From positions 78,508,589 through 78,572,588 of the forward strand of contig CM046444.1 of NCBI GenBank assembly GCA_025506515.1: a stretch of 64,000 bases of DNA, in the 5' to 3' direction. This document shows positions 8,177 through 19,607 of the stretch, piece after piece. The DNA is from Flaveria trinervia (taxonomy: Eukaryota > Streptophyta > Magnoliopsida > Asterales > Asteraceae). Under the pieces are notes generated by a model. That model did no database searches and had not been told where the DNA came from. It worked only from the letters and a program-made list of their open reading frames with translations. Position 1 is the first letter of the stretch; each line of letters begins with the position of its first letter. The translations under genes were made by a program, and so were the position numbers.

Positions 8177-11100
8177 GTATCCGCATTTGATTTCAATGCA
8201 TCCGCATTTACTTCAAAGCATTCGCATTTGTGCCTAGAGTACCCGCATTCGTTTATAAGTCAACTACATTTGGTGTCAAGGCATCCAGATTTGGTGACAA
8301 GTCATGCGCATTTTTGACAAGTCATCCGCATTTGTGACAAGTCATCCGCATTTTTGACAAGTCATGTGCATTTGTGACAAGTCATCCGCATTTGTGACAA
8401 GTCATCCGCATTTATGACAAGTCTTTAGCATTTGTGACAAGTCATCCGTATTTACGACAACTCATCCGCATTTGTTGCCAAGTCATCCGCATTTGGTGAC
8501 AACTCATCCGCATTTGTGTAAAACATATCTGCATTTGATGAAGCTTCATCCGCATTTGTTTTGTTCATCTGCATTTGTTTTCAGACTTGAACAAAAATGA
8601 TTTCACACTGCAGTGCTCGTCAGGAAATCAGTAGTAGCGTCCATTTCTTAATCTTTTCTTTGTTTTTAATGGTAATCGTGTTCAATTGCATCAAATTTTG
8701 AACAAATAATCTAGTGAATGATTATATATCTTCAAATCGTACCATATTAGAAACATCTAACGATTTCTCTTCTTGATTTTAAGATGAACAAATGTTTTTT
8801 AGGTTAATCTTGTTCAATTGCGTCGCATTTGTTTTGTTCATCCGAATTTTTTTTGCTTTCATGATGACAATGGACATGCCTGTTGGTTGCAATCATCCAT
8901 GTTCATGTTTTTCTATTCTTTTTGAAGTCCTGATCATCAACTGTTCATAAGCATTTCTTGCAACACATCCGCATTTCTTTGCCAATCCGCATTTTTTTGC
9001 AAAGCATCGGCATTTGTTTGCAAGGCAACCACATTTGATTTCAATGCATCCGCATTTAACTTCAAAGCAACCGCATTTGTGCTTAAGGTACCCACATTTG
9101 TGTATAAGTCAAGCGCATTCGGTGTCAAGGCATCCGCATTTGGTGACAAGTCATCCGCATTTGGTGACAACTCATCCGCATTTGGTGACAAGTCATCCGC
9201 ATTTTTGACAAGTCATCCACATTTCTGACAAGTCATCCGCATTTGTGACAAGTCATCCGCATTTATGACAAGTCTTCAGCATTTGTGACAAGTCATCCGC
9301 ATTTGTGACAAGTCATCCGCATTTATGGCAAGTCATCCGCATTTGTTGCCAAGTCATCTGCATTTGGTGACAACTCATCGGCATTTGTGTATAACACATC
9401 CGTATTTGATGAAGCTTCATCCACATTTGTTTTGTTCATCCGCATTTATTTTCAAACTTGAACAAAAACGATTTCACATTGCAGTGGAGGTCGGGAAATC
9501 AGTAGTAGCTTCCATTTCTTAATCTTTTCTTTGTTTTTAATGATAATCGTGTTCAATTGCATCGAATTTTGAAGGAATAATCAAGTGAATGATTATATAT
9601 CTTCAAATCATACCATATTAGAACAGATCTAACGATTTCTCTTCTTGATTTTGAGATGAACAAATATTTTTTTAGGTTAATCTTGTTCAATTGCGTCGCA
9701 TTTGTTTTGTTCATCCGCATTTTTTTTGTTTTCCTGATGAAAATGGACATGCCTGTTGGTTGCAATCATTCATGTTCATGTTTTTCTATTCTTTTTGAAG
9801 TCCTGTTCATGAACTGTTCATAAGCATTTCTTACAACACATCCGTATTTCTTTGCCAATCCGTATTTGTTTGCAAAGCATCTGCATTTGTTTGCAAGGCT
9901 TCCACATTTGACATCAATGCATCCACATTTAACTTCAAAGCATCTGCATTTGTGCTTAGAGTACCCACATATGTTTACAAATCAAGCACATTTGGTGTCA
10001 AGGCATCCGCTTTTGGGAAAAGTCATCCGCATTTGTGACAAGTCATCCGCATTTGTGACAAGTCATCCGCATTTATGTCAACTCCTCAGCATTTGTGACA
10101 AGTCATCCGCATTTGTGACAAGTCATCCGCATTTGTGACAAGTCATCCGCATTTGTGACAAGTCATCCGCATTTGTGACAAGTCATCCGCATTTGTGACA
10201 AGTTATTAGCATTTGTGACAAGTCATCCGTATTTGTTCCCAAGTCTTCCGCATTCGGTAACAACTCATCCGCATTTGTGTATAACACATCCGCATTTTAT
10301 GAAGCTTCGCCAGCATTTTTTTTGTTCATCCGCATTTGTTTTCGGACTTGAACAAAAACGATTTCACACTGCAGTGCAGGTCGGGAAATCAGCAGTAGCT
10401 TCCATTTCTTAATCTTTTCATTGTTTTTAATGATAATCGTGTTCAATTGCATCGAATTTTGAAGGAATAATCAAGTGAATGATTATATATCTTCAAATCG
10501 TACCATATTAGAACAGATCTAACGATTTCTCTTCTTGATTTTGAGATGAACAAATGTTTTTTTAGGTTAATCTTGTTCAATTGCATCGCATTTGTTTTGT
10601 TCATCCGGATTTTTTTTGCTTTCCTGATGACAATGGACATGCCTCTTGGTTGCAATCATCGATGTTCATGTTTTTGTATTCTTTTTGAATTCCTGTTCAT
10701 CAACTGTTGATAAGCATTTCTTGCAACACATCCACATTTCTTTGTCGATCCGCATTTGTTTGCAAAGCATCGACATTTGCTTGCAAGGCATCCGCATTTG
10801 ATTTCAACCAATCTGCCATTAACTTCAAAGCATCCGCATTTGTGCTTAGAGTACCCGCATTTGTTTATAAGTTAACCGCATTTGGTGTCTAGATATCCGC
10901 ATTTGGTGACAAGTCATCCGCATTTGGTGACAAGTTATCCGCATTTGTGACAAGTCGCCCACATTTGTGACAAGTTATCCGCATTTGTGATAAGTCATCC
11001 GCATTTGTGACAGGTCCTCCGCATTTGTGACAAGTCATCTGCATTTCTGACAAGTCATCCGCATTTGTGACAAGTCATCCGCATTTATGACAAGTCTTCA

Positions 11101-14100
11101 GCATTTGTGACAAGTCATCCGCATTTGTGACAAGTCATCCGTATTTACGACAACTCATCCGCATTTGTTGCCATGTCATCCGCATTTGTTGACAACTCAT
11201 CCGCATTTGTGTAAAACATATCTGCATTTGATGAAGCTTCATCCGCATTTGTTTTGTTCATCCGCATTTGTTTTCAGACTTGAACAAAAACGATTTCACA
11301 CTGCAGTGCTGGTCGGGAAATCAGCAGTAGCGTCCATTTCTTAATCTTTTCTTTGTTTTTAATGGTAATCGTGTTCAATTGCATCAAATTTTGAACAAAT
11401 AATCTAGTGAATGCTTAGAGTAGTCGCATTTGTTTACAAGTCAACCACATTTGGTGTCAAGGCATCCGCATTTGATGACAAGTCATCCGCATTTGGTGAC
11501 AAGTCATCCACATTTGTGACAAGTCATCTGCTTTGTGACAAGTCATCCGCATTTGTGACAAGTCATCCGCATTTATGTCAAGTCATTCGCATTTGTGACA
11601 AGTCATCCGCATTTGTGACAAGTCATCCGCATTTGGTGACAACTCATCCGCATTTGTATAAAACATATCTGCATTTGATGAAGCTTCATCCGCATTTGTT
11701 TTGTTCATCCGCATTTGTTTTCAGACTTGAACAAAAAAGATTACACATTACAGTGCACATCGGGAAATCAGTAGTAGCTTCCATTTCTTCATCTTTTCAT
11801 TGTTTTTAATGATAATCGTGTTCAATTGCATCGAATTTTGATGGAATAATCCAGTGAATGATTATATATCTTCAAATCGTACCATATTAGAATAGATCGA
11901 ACGATTTCTATTCTTGATTTTGAGATGAACAAATGTATTTTTGATGTTAATCTTGTTCAATTGCATCACATTTGTTTTTTTCATTTGCATTTTTTTTGCT
12001 TTCATGATCACAATGGACAAGCCTTTTGGTTGCAATCATCCATGTTCATGTTTTTGTATTCTTTTTGAAGTCATGTCCAACAACTATTCCTAAGAATTTC
12101 TTGCAACACAACCACATTTCTTTGTGAATCCGCATTTGCTCGCAAAGCATCAACATTTGTTTGCAAGGCATCCGCATTTGATTTCAATGCATCCGCATTT
12201 AACTTCAAAGCATCCGCATTTTGGCTTAGAGTACTCGCATTTGTTTACAAGTCAACCGCATTTGGTGTCAAGGCAACCGCATTTGGTGACAAGTCATCCG
12301 CATTTGGTGACAAGTCATCCACATTTGTGACAAGTCATCTGTATTTGTGAAAAGTCATCCGCATTTATGACAAGTCATCCGCATTTGTGACAAGTCATCC
12401 GCATTTGTGACAAGTCATCCGCATTTGTGACTAGTCATCCGCATTTGGTGACAACTCATCCGCATTTGTGTAAAACACATCTGCATTTGATGAAGCTTCA
12501 TCCGCATTTGTTTTGTTCATCCGCATTTGTTTTCAGACATGAACAAAAACGATTTCACGCTGCAGTGCAGGTTGGGAAATCAGCAGTAGCTTCCATTTCT
12601 TAATCTTCCCTTTGTTTTTAATGATAATCATGTTCAATTGCATCGAATTTTGAACGAACAATCTAGTGAATGATTATATATCTTCAAATCGTACCATATT
12701 AGAACAGATCTAATGATTTTTCTTCTTGATTTTGAGATGAACAAATGTTTTTTTAGGTTAATCTTGTTCAATTGCGTTGCATTTGTTTTGTTCATCCGGA
12801 TTTTTTTTTGCTTTCATGATGACAATGGACATGCCTGTTGGTTGCAATCATCCATGTTCATGTTTTTCTATTCTTTTTGAAGTCCTGTTCATCAACTATT
12901 CGTAAGCATTTCTTGCAACACATCCGCATTTGTTTGCAAAGCATCTGCATTTGTTTGCAAGGCATCCATATTTGATTTCAATGCATCCGCATTTAACTTC
13001 AAAGCATCCGCATTTGTGCTTAAGGTACCCACATTTTTTTATAAGTCAAGCGCATTCGGTGTCAAGTCATCCGCATTTGGTGACAAGTCATCCGCATTTG
13101 GTGACAAGTCATCCGCATTTGTGACAAGTCATCTGCATTTATGACAAGTCTTCAGCATTTGTGACAAGTCATCCACATTTGTGACAAGTCATCCGTATTT
13201 ATGACAAGTCATCCGCATTTGTTGCCAAGTCATCCGCATTTGTGACAAGTCATCCGCATTTGTGTGTAACACATCCGTATTTGAAGAAGCTTCATCCGAA
13301 TTTGTTTTTTCATCCGCATTTATTTTCAAACTTGAAGAAAAACGATTTCACATTGCAGTGCAGGTCGGGAAATCAGCAGTAGCTTCCATTTCTTCATCTT
13401 TTCTCTGTTATTAATGATAATCGTGTTCAATTGCATCGAATTTTGAAGGAATAATCCAGTGAATGTTTATATATCTTCAAATCGTACCATATTACAACAG
13501 ATCTAATGATTTCTCTTCTTGATTTTGAGATGATCAAATGTTTTTTTTATGTTATTCATGTTGAATTGTGTCGCCTTTGTTTTGTTCATCCGCATTTTTT
13601 TTTTCTTTCATGATCACAATGGAAATGCCAATTGGTTGCAATCATCCATGTTCATGTTTTTCTATTCTTTTTGAATTCCTGTTCATCAACTGTTCATAAG
13701 CATTTCTTGCAACACATCCACATTTGTTTGCCTATCCGCATTTGTTTGCAAAGCATCGGCATTTGCTTGCAAGGCATTCGCATTTGATTTCAATCCATCC
13801 TCATTTGATTTCAATGCATCCGCATTTAACTTCAAAGCATCCACATTTGTGCTTAGAGTACCCGCATTTGTTTATAAGTTAACCGCATTTGGTGTCAAGG
13901 CATCCGCATTTGGTGACAAGTCATCCACATTTGGTGACAAGTCATCCGCATTTGTGACAAGTCATGCGCATTTGTGACAAGTCATCCACATTTGTTGCCA
14001 AGTCATCCGCATTTGGTGACAACTCATCCGCATTTGTGTATAACACATCCGCATTTGATGAAGCCTCATCCGCATTGTTTTGTTCATCCGCATTTGTTTT

Positions 14101-14493
14101 CAGACTTGAACAAAAAGGATTTCACACTGCAGTGCAGGTCGGGAAATCAGCAGTAGCTTCCATTTCTTCATCTTTTCTTTGCTTTTAATGATAATCGTGT
14201 TCAATTGCATCGAATTTTCAAGGAATAATCCAGTGAATGATTATATATCTTCAAATCGTACCATATTAGAACAGATTTAATGATTTCTCTTCTTGATTTT
14301 GAGATGAACAAATGTTTATTTTTATGTTAATCTTGTTCAATTGCGTAGCATTTGTTTTGTTCATCCTTATTTTTTTTCTTTCATGATCACAATGGACATG
14401 CCTGTTTGTTGAAATCATCCATGTTCATGTTTTTCTATTCTTTTTGAAGTTCTGTTCATCAACAGTTCATAAGCATTTCTTGCAAGACATCCG
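8177..14493. repeat. Minisatellite array with higher-order structure, left part
   Basis: Tandem copies of a 20-bp subunit close to CATCCGCATTTGTGACAAGT form runs of about 15-25 copies. Each run alternates with a conserved spacer of about 400 bp (anchors GATTTCACACTGCAGTGC, GATAATCGTGTTCAATTGC, ATGTTCATGTTTTTCTATTC). The anchor recurs near 8599, 9470, 10361, 11292, 11731, 12553, 13344 and 14118, so the higher-order unit is about 0.8-0.9 kb with one short unit of about 440 bp. Subunits flanking the spacer are distinct variants (GCTTAGAGTACCCGCATTT, TGATTTCAATGCATCCGC). Short open frames inside it are periodic translations of the repeat. Element B interrupts the array at 14493. Confidence 0.95.
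14489..14493. repeat. Target site duplication of element B, left copy
   Basis: ATCCG immediately before the left LTR, identical to 26935-26939. It lies inside the CATCCGCATTT satellite subunit. Confidence 0.9.
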
Positions 14494-15384
14494 TGTTAGG
14501 ATCAGTGATCTACGTTTGATTGATTAGAGAGTATTGCAGCGGAAATGAAACAATGAATTAGACAATTCACAAGAATACAGTTGATATTCAAAGTAAGAAC
14601 AAACGATTATAGAAAGAATTCTGCAAATCAAAGATTTCATTCAATACGCGCTTTCGTGGTGACACAATGTCACACTTACAATCAGGTCAATCATCCCTTA
14701 TATAGGAATATCGTGGTGGAACATTCCTTATATAGGAGATGTGACGTCTGCTGATGTCATTTGATAGTGACATCTAACAGAATTATTCAAACTACTGAAA
14801 GTTAACACAACTACTGAAGATGTCAAAACAGCTGACATCTTCTTACAAAAATACTAAGTGTTAACTGTCACTACAACCACTGAAAAGAAACTACTGAAAC
14901 TACAACGACTGAAGAACATGCTCTTCAGTCGTTTTACAAATACTAAAACAAAAAGAAAACTACTAAAAGGAAACCATCATAACAACTGAAGAATGCTTCT
15001 TCAGCTGTTGTAACAAACTCTGAAGACTTCAGTACTTGTACTTGAACTTCAGCTGTTGTCATCGGCTGATGTCTTCAGTCTTTGTACTTCAGCTGTTGAT
15101 CTTCAGTACTTTGTTCTTCAGTTGTTGATCTTCAGACTTTGGTCTTCAGCTGTTATAGTCTTCAGTACTTTAGTCTTCAGCTGTTGAAGTCTTCAGTACT
15201 TTAGTCTTCAGTTGTTGATCTTCAGACTTGGTCTTCAACTATTGATGTCTTCAGTACTTTAGTCTTCAGCGGTTGAAGTCTTCAGACTTTGTCAAACAAC
15301 TGATCAAGTCTTCAGCAGTTGTTGTGATGTCTATGGGACTTAGAGGTTTTTCTTATCAGGCTCATTGGTTCTTTTGGTCCAACA
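14494..15384 (-). repeat. Element B left (3') LTR
   Basis: Begins TGTTAGGATC and ends GGTCCAACA; 891 bp. It matches 26063-26934 almost base for base over the first 400 bp. The second half is built from short words such as CTTCAGCTGTTG and CTTCAGTACTT; here it holds an extra block of about 20 bp near 15025 absent from the other LTR. Confidence 0.95.
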
Positions 15385-15400
15385 AACTCCCCCTGAACCA
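15385..15400 (-). other. Element B polypurine tract
   Basis: The plus strand reads AACTCCCCCTGAACC directly beside the 3' LTR, giving GGTTCAGGGGGAGTT on the element strand, where plus-strand cDNA would be primed. Confidence 0.85.
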
Positions 15401-15510
15401 ATGCAGCCAAAACCTCTAAACTTATTGAAGATGTCCCACTTATTATGGAAGAAAGATTTGGTCTTTTTGTCTTCTAGATCAGCTCAGAAGTGACCCATAT
15501 AAGCACAGGC

Positions 15511-18500
15511 CTAGGAAGAAGTCTCAATGATCTGTTTGGCAAAGGATGAATGGGAACTCTGTCTTGGGGAACTGGACACAGAGCTGTTACCCCATCCACG
15601 AGATCTACTTCCCAACAATGAATCTGTACGACTCCCTTGTATAGGCCTCAAGGAAGGTTATCTGTTCCTCCATGGTAAGCTCTTCAGCTCCTCCTTCAAA
15701 AAGTGATTCTGGCCCATAATATTCAGATAGGTATTTGATCTGTTTCCTATTTTTGAGTTCCACATTTGTTATTACTCTATAAGCAAATTCATCTGGGTGA
15801 TTACCCTCTAAGAACAACTGGAGCTCATTCTTTCTGACTTCCTCAAGCCTCTTATATACTAACCCCTTTTTCACCATTTTATTTTCCAGCATCTTCTGTG
15901 GGGTCAGGTCAGCTTTATAGGCTTTCTTGAAGTCATCTAGGATTTCCCAGGGTGATACTACAAAGACCAGTGAGATCACTTCATCTACAATCTTTTTCAC
16001 CTGGCCAATGTATCTCTGTGGAATGTTTTTCTTGTGAGTCCTATGAGACAGCCTGGGATCAGGCCAAATCCTCACTCTCTCCTTCTGATATTGAAATGTA
16101 TGTTTAAGAGTGTATAATCTGAGAGCGTGCTTCTTCATGTTGATGATTGAAGATGTGGCAGCATATGCTTTGTCAACTCTCCTCAACAATTCCTCATCAT
16201 GTTGTTTATGAAGCTCTTCTTCTTCTAGCTTCACTTTCACAATTTGTCTTTGAGTTTCAGGAGTAATTGTTGGTAGGTGACTTGTGGCCTTAGGCAATTG
16301 AATAATAGCTGAGATTGGCAGCCTATCTTCATCTTCATCATTATCTTCTTTTTCTTCTTCTATCCTCAGTACCCTTCTCTTCTTCTTCTGGGGTATATCA
16401 TCGGCTATTGGTTTTGAGGGTAGAGGAGTTGGTTTGGTGGGTTGTGGTTGTGGTGGTTTTGGTCTGGGAATGTTGACAGGCTGTTCTAGCATTCTGGATG
16501 TGAGGTCGGCTTTAGATTGCTTACTAGTTCAGTCCTGCTCCTAGCACCAACTTCGTTTAAGGCTTCAATAACCAATCCTTTTGTGTATACTTCAGACGAA
16601 CAGATCTTGGTGGTTATTGCCAAGATGCTGTCCCTGGACCATGCCTTGATCTCAATCAATGATCTACCCAGATATTTCGCTATGAACCTGATCATGATCT
16701 CTAACCTTTCCCTTTCCAACACATCATAACTTGCCCATCTAGCTTGGATTTCTTCAATCTCTAGTCTTCTGATTTCTGAGTAAAGTTTTTCAGTGTCGTG
16801 GCCTTGCCTAAACAACTGATCAATGATGTTATCCACTGATCGGCTGTGTTCGGCATCAGCCTTCTTCACCATTGTCTCCAAGTCAGTCTCCTTCTCATTC
16901 TTCCTTTTCTTGTATGTGACATGAAAGTCTTTAGTACTTTCAGTCACTTTCTCCATGTCAGCATCCTTCACCTTCTCCTTTTCAGTTTCTTTCCTATCTG
17001 TCATCCTCTTTCTTTTTGCTTTCACTGACTGAATCTCCCCCTTTTTGGTTGCATTGGTTGCAAGGGTTTGATTGTGAGAAAGCCTTCTGCTCACAGCATC
17101 CTCTATCATGGGTTGTATAACTAAGGGAAGCTTCTCATCAAGGGTTTTAAGGACCATATCAGTGATAGTTGATGTGATGAGAGGTAAGGAATGTTGAAAG
17201 ATAGCAGTATTTGCTCAGGGGGGTTCTGTCCATCAGAAATAGTGCCAGAAGTAGAGGCAGGAGGCTGAGTGTTTTGGAGTGGCTCAGTGTATGGGAGACC
17301 TTCAGAGGAATGTGCCATCTGTGGGTTGTGAGGGGTCGATGGTCTTTGATCCTGAGAAATGTTGGCAAGAAGCTCTTTGAGTCTGCTGACCTCATCCTTG
17401 AGGATGGTGTTTTGGGCTAAAACAACATAAAAGAAGCCCATGTCATCATCAGTGTTTACCGAATCACCTGACCTCCTGATAGAATCAGGATGAACATGCT
17501 CTGAGTGTAGATCAGTAGTAGCATGTGCCCCTTGGTCATGGTACTGGGGATTTCCTGCCTCAGGACCATGTCCTTCATTGGCAGTTTCCTCTGGTGAGGT
17601 CTTATGAATGTTACCAACTTCAGCCTGATCATATGTTGAAGCAGGAGAAGTGGCAGCCTCACAAGAAATTCGAATCTCCATTTCTACACCTGGAGATTGA
17701 ATATGGTAACCCCTATGCTGTGGGGTGTCAGAAGCACTTTGGTCCTCCCCCTTAATGGTTGGAGCTATCCCAGTTGTGATTGGTATCTGGGGAGGAGGTG
17801 AGGAGTGCAACTGAGTCAGCACTTTGGCAATTATGATGGTAAGACTTTAGGGGGCGGTTGCAGTGGGAGAGGGTGTGAAGGCAGTATGCACCCGGGGAGA
17901 GTGGTGCGTTTCAATGGCAAGCTCCTTAAGTGAGGAAGGTTCCAGATGTGTAGGTGCCCCAGAGGTGGTTGCTACAGGCTCCTGTTGAGAGGAAACCTGA
18001 GCGGTTGAGGGTGAGTGAGTCCTTGTATCTACTGGGGGGTTATGACCAGTAGATATAACCTGCGTTTGTGTTGCAGGGGCATCCTCAGGGGACTCATTTC
18101 CCTGAGTAGCCTTTTTGGCTATCTTGTGTTTGGGTTTGGTGGGGACAAAGGATTTGGAGGTGGTGGCTGTGGGTTCCAGCTGCGTGGGTTTTCGTAGTTT
18201 GGCAGCCAGTTTGAGTGACTGGTCTGAGTTGTGCCTGGAGTATACTTCAGGCAATACAGTCGTGGCAAGGACTCCAAGGCCAACAAGTCCTTCAGCTTTC
18301 AGCTGGTTTACTATAATGGTCATTAGGAACCGAGGATATAATATCCATCGGTTAGCTATAGGTTTGGAGCCCATATCCTTGAGTTCAAGAAATAATATTT
18401 CAGAAAAATTTAAGTTTTGTTGGTCAAGGATAGAAAATAATACCTGCTACCACTTTGTCGACATTTGATCCCAAGAAGAAGTCTTAGGAGCTAAGCATAC

Positions 18501-18926
18501 ATTCTCCATATGAAAAATTAGTTATTCCGCATCATGGAAATGTTTCTTCAGGATGGTAGAGGCACTAAGGTTACCCTGGTATCCATGTTGGGCAAATGAT
18601 AGATCAGTGGTGCCCTTTGGATACCCAGTGGGAAAAGTGGCATCATCCAGTTGTAGGGTTTGGCAAAGGATTTCTGGAGTGATGACCACCTGACGATTGT
18701 TGACGAACGACTGGAGAGAGTCGGTGTCATTCTCCCCAGTGATGAGGGTGACGTTCGTCCAGAACTGCTGGAGGGATTCGGCATGAATGGTAGGATTTAG
18801 AAGGAAGGTCATTTTGTATGGAGAGTTGATCATTAGATCAATGGCATTATCAAACTTTGTCCAGAAGGATGATTTGGTAAGGTAAGCAACACAGTTGTGT
18901 CGTGGTTTAAGCCTTATGTTTGCCAT
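15511..18926 (-). pseudogene. Element B ORF3: large env-position protein of unknown function, broken
   Basis: A reading region of about 1,100 codons downstream of pol. It starts at MANIRLKPRHNCVAYL (18926). The N-terminal 180 codons form a domain shared with C and F (HNCVAYL, LLNPTIHAESLQQFW, VVITPE, LQLDDAT, GYQGNLS, SSWDQM). A Pro/Ser/Thr-rich, probably disordered middle follows, then charged coiled-coil-like segments (KRKRMTDRKETEKEKVKDAD) and a conserved C-terminal part (YQKERVRIWPDPR, YLSEYYGP, FEGGAEEL) with a Ser-rich tail. In-frame stops lie at 18522-18524 and 17847-17849; frameshifts lie near 17160, 16490 and 15610. I see no signal peptide or clear membrane helix, so an envelope role is unsupported. 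Function unknown. Confidence 0.85.
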
Positions 18927-19607
18927 TGATGTGAGAGAAGGTTCTGAGTTTTTGAACGTTAGGTTTGAGATGATGAATCTCTGTAAGACAAGGTATTTAT
19001 AGGGTATGGGTTATAAAGCAACTGAAGGGTTTGGTATGAGTCATCAGTAGTTTTAAGCGACTGATGACGTGGTATTAACCTTCAGAGGTTGAAACAACTG
19101 AAGTCTTGGTTGTAGGCATCAGTAGTTATAAAACTACTGAAGACCATGGTTTTAGCTTCAGATGTTGGAAACAGCTGATGACGTGGTGTTAGTCAACAGT
19201 AGTTGTGAAAGTACTAAAGACATGGTTTTGTCATCAGTAGTTGTGAAACTACTGAAGACATGGTTTTGTCATCAGTTGTTGTAAACAGCTGACGACGTGG
19301 TGTTAGTCATCAGTAGTTGTGAAACTACTGAAGACGTGGTTTTGTCATCAGTTGTTTAAGATGAAGCAGCAGTTTTAGAAACAACTGAAGAGAAAATTCT
19401 CATCAGTTGTTTTCATTAATTCATAGCTTTTCAACTGTTTCATACTGTCCTCAACACTTACTCATCAGTCTTTTTGGCTGTTTTTCAGTTGTTTCATAGG
19501 ACGTCAGTACTTATTTGTTTGTACTTATATCAGTAATTATCACTATATCAGTTCTTGTAACAGAATCAGTACTTATTTGCGATATGATTACAAATGATCA
19601 TGAGTAC
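18927..19607 (-). repeat. Element B pol-ORF3 spacer with hairpin repeats
   Basis: Noncoding interval between the ORF3 start and pol end. From about 19030 to 19380 it holds tandem, imperfect units built on CAGTAGTTGTGAAACTACTG, an 8-bp stem with a 4-base loop, alternating with GACGTGGT and CATCAGTTGTTG words. The same vocabulary fills the LTR. The rest (19400-19600) keeps looser CAGTACTTAT words. Confidence 0.8.

Noticed and set aside
8937..9208. Open frames in the satellite encoding repeated SPNAD or SHPHL peptides
   Set aside because: They are periodic translations of the 20-bp subunit on both strands, with no start context, no conservation between units and no fit to a coding gene. The same holds for similar frames to 14188 and 26820-28308.
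8177..14493. CRISPR-like array of short repeats
   Set aside because: Subunits are directly adjacent without unique spacers, vary continuously, and sit in plant transposon-rich DNA.
15511..18926. Calling ORF3 a viral envelope protein
   Set aside because: Only its position fits. No signal peptide, clear membrane segment or glycoprotein-like cysteine pattern is visible in B, C or F.
15511..18926. Calling ORF3 a metabolic kinase, as I recall it being labelled in some databases
   Set aside because: No kinase motif is visible; such labels look like propagated annotation errors.
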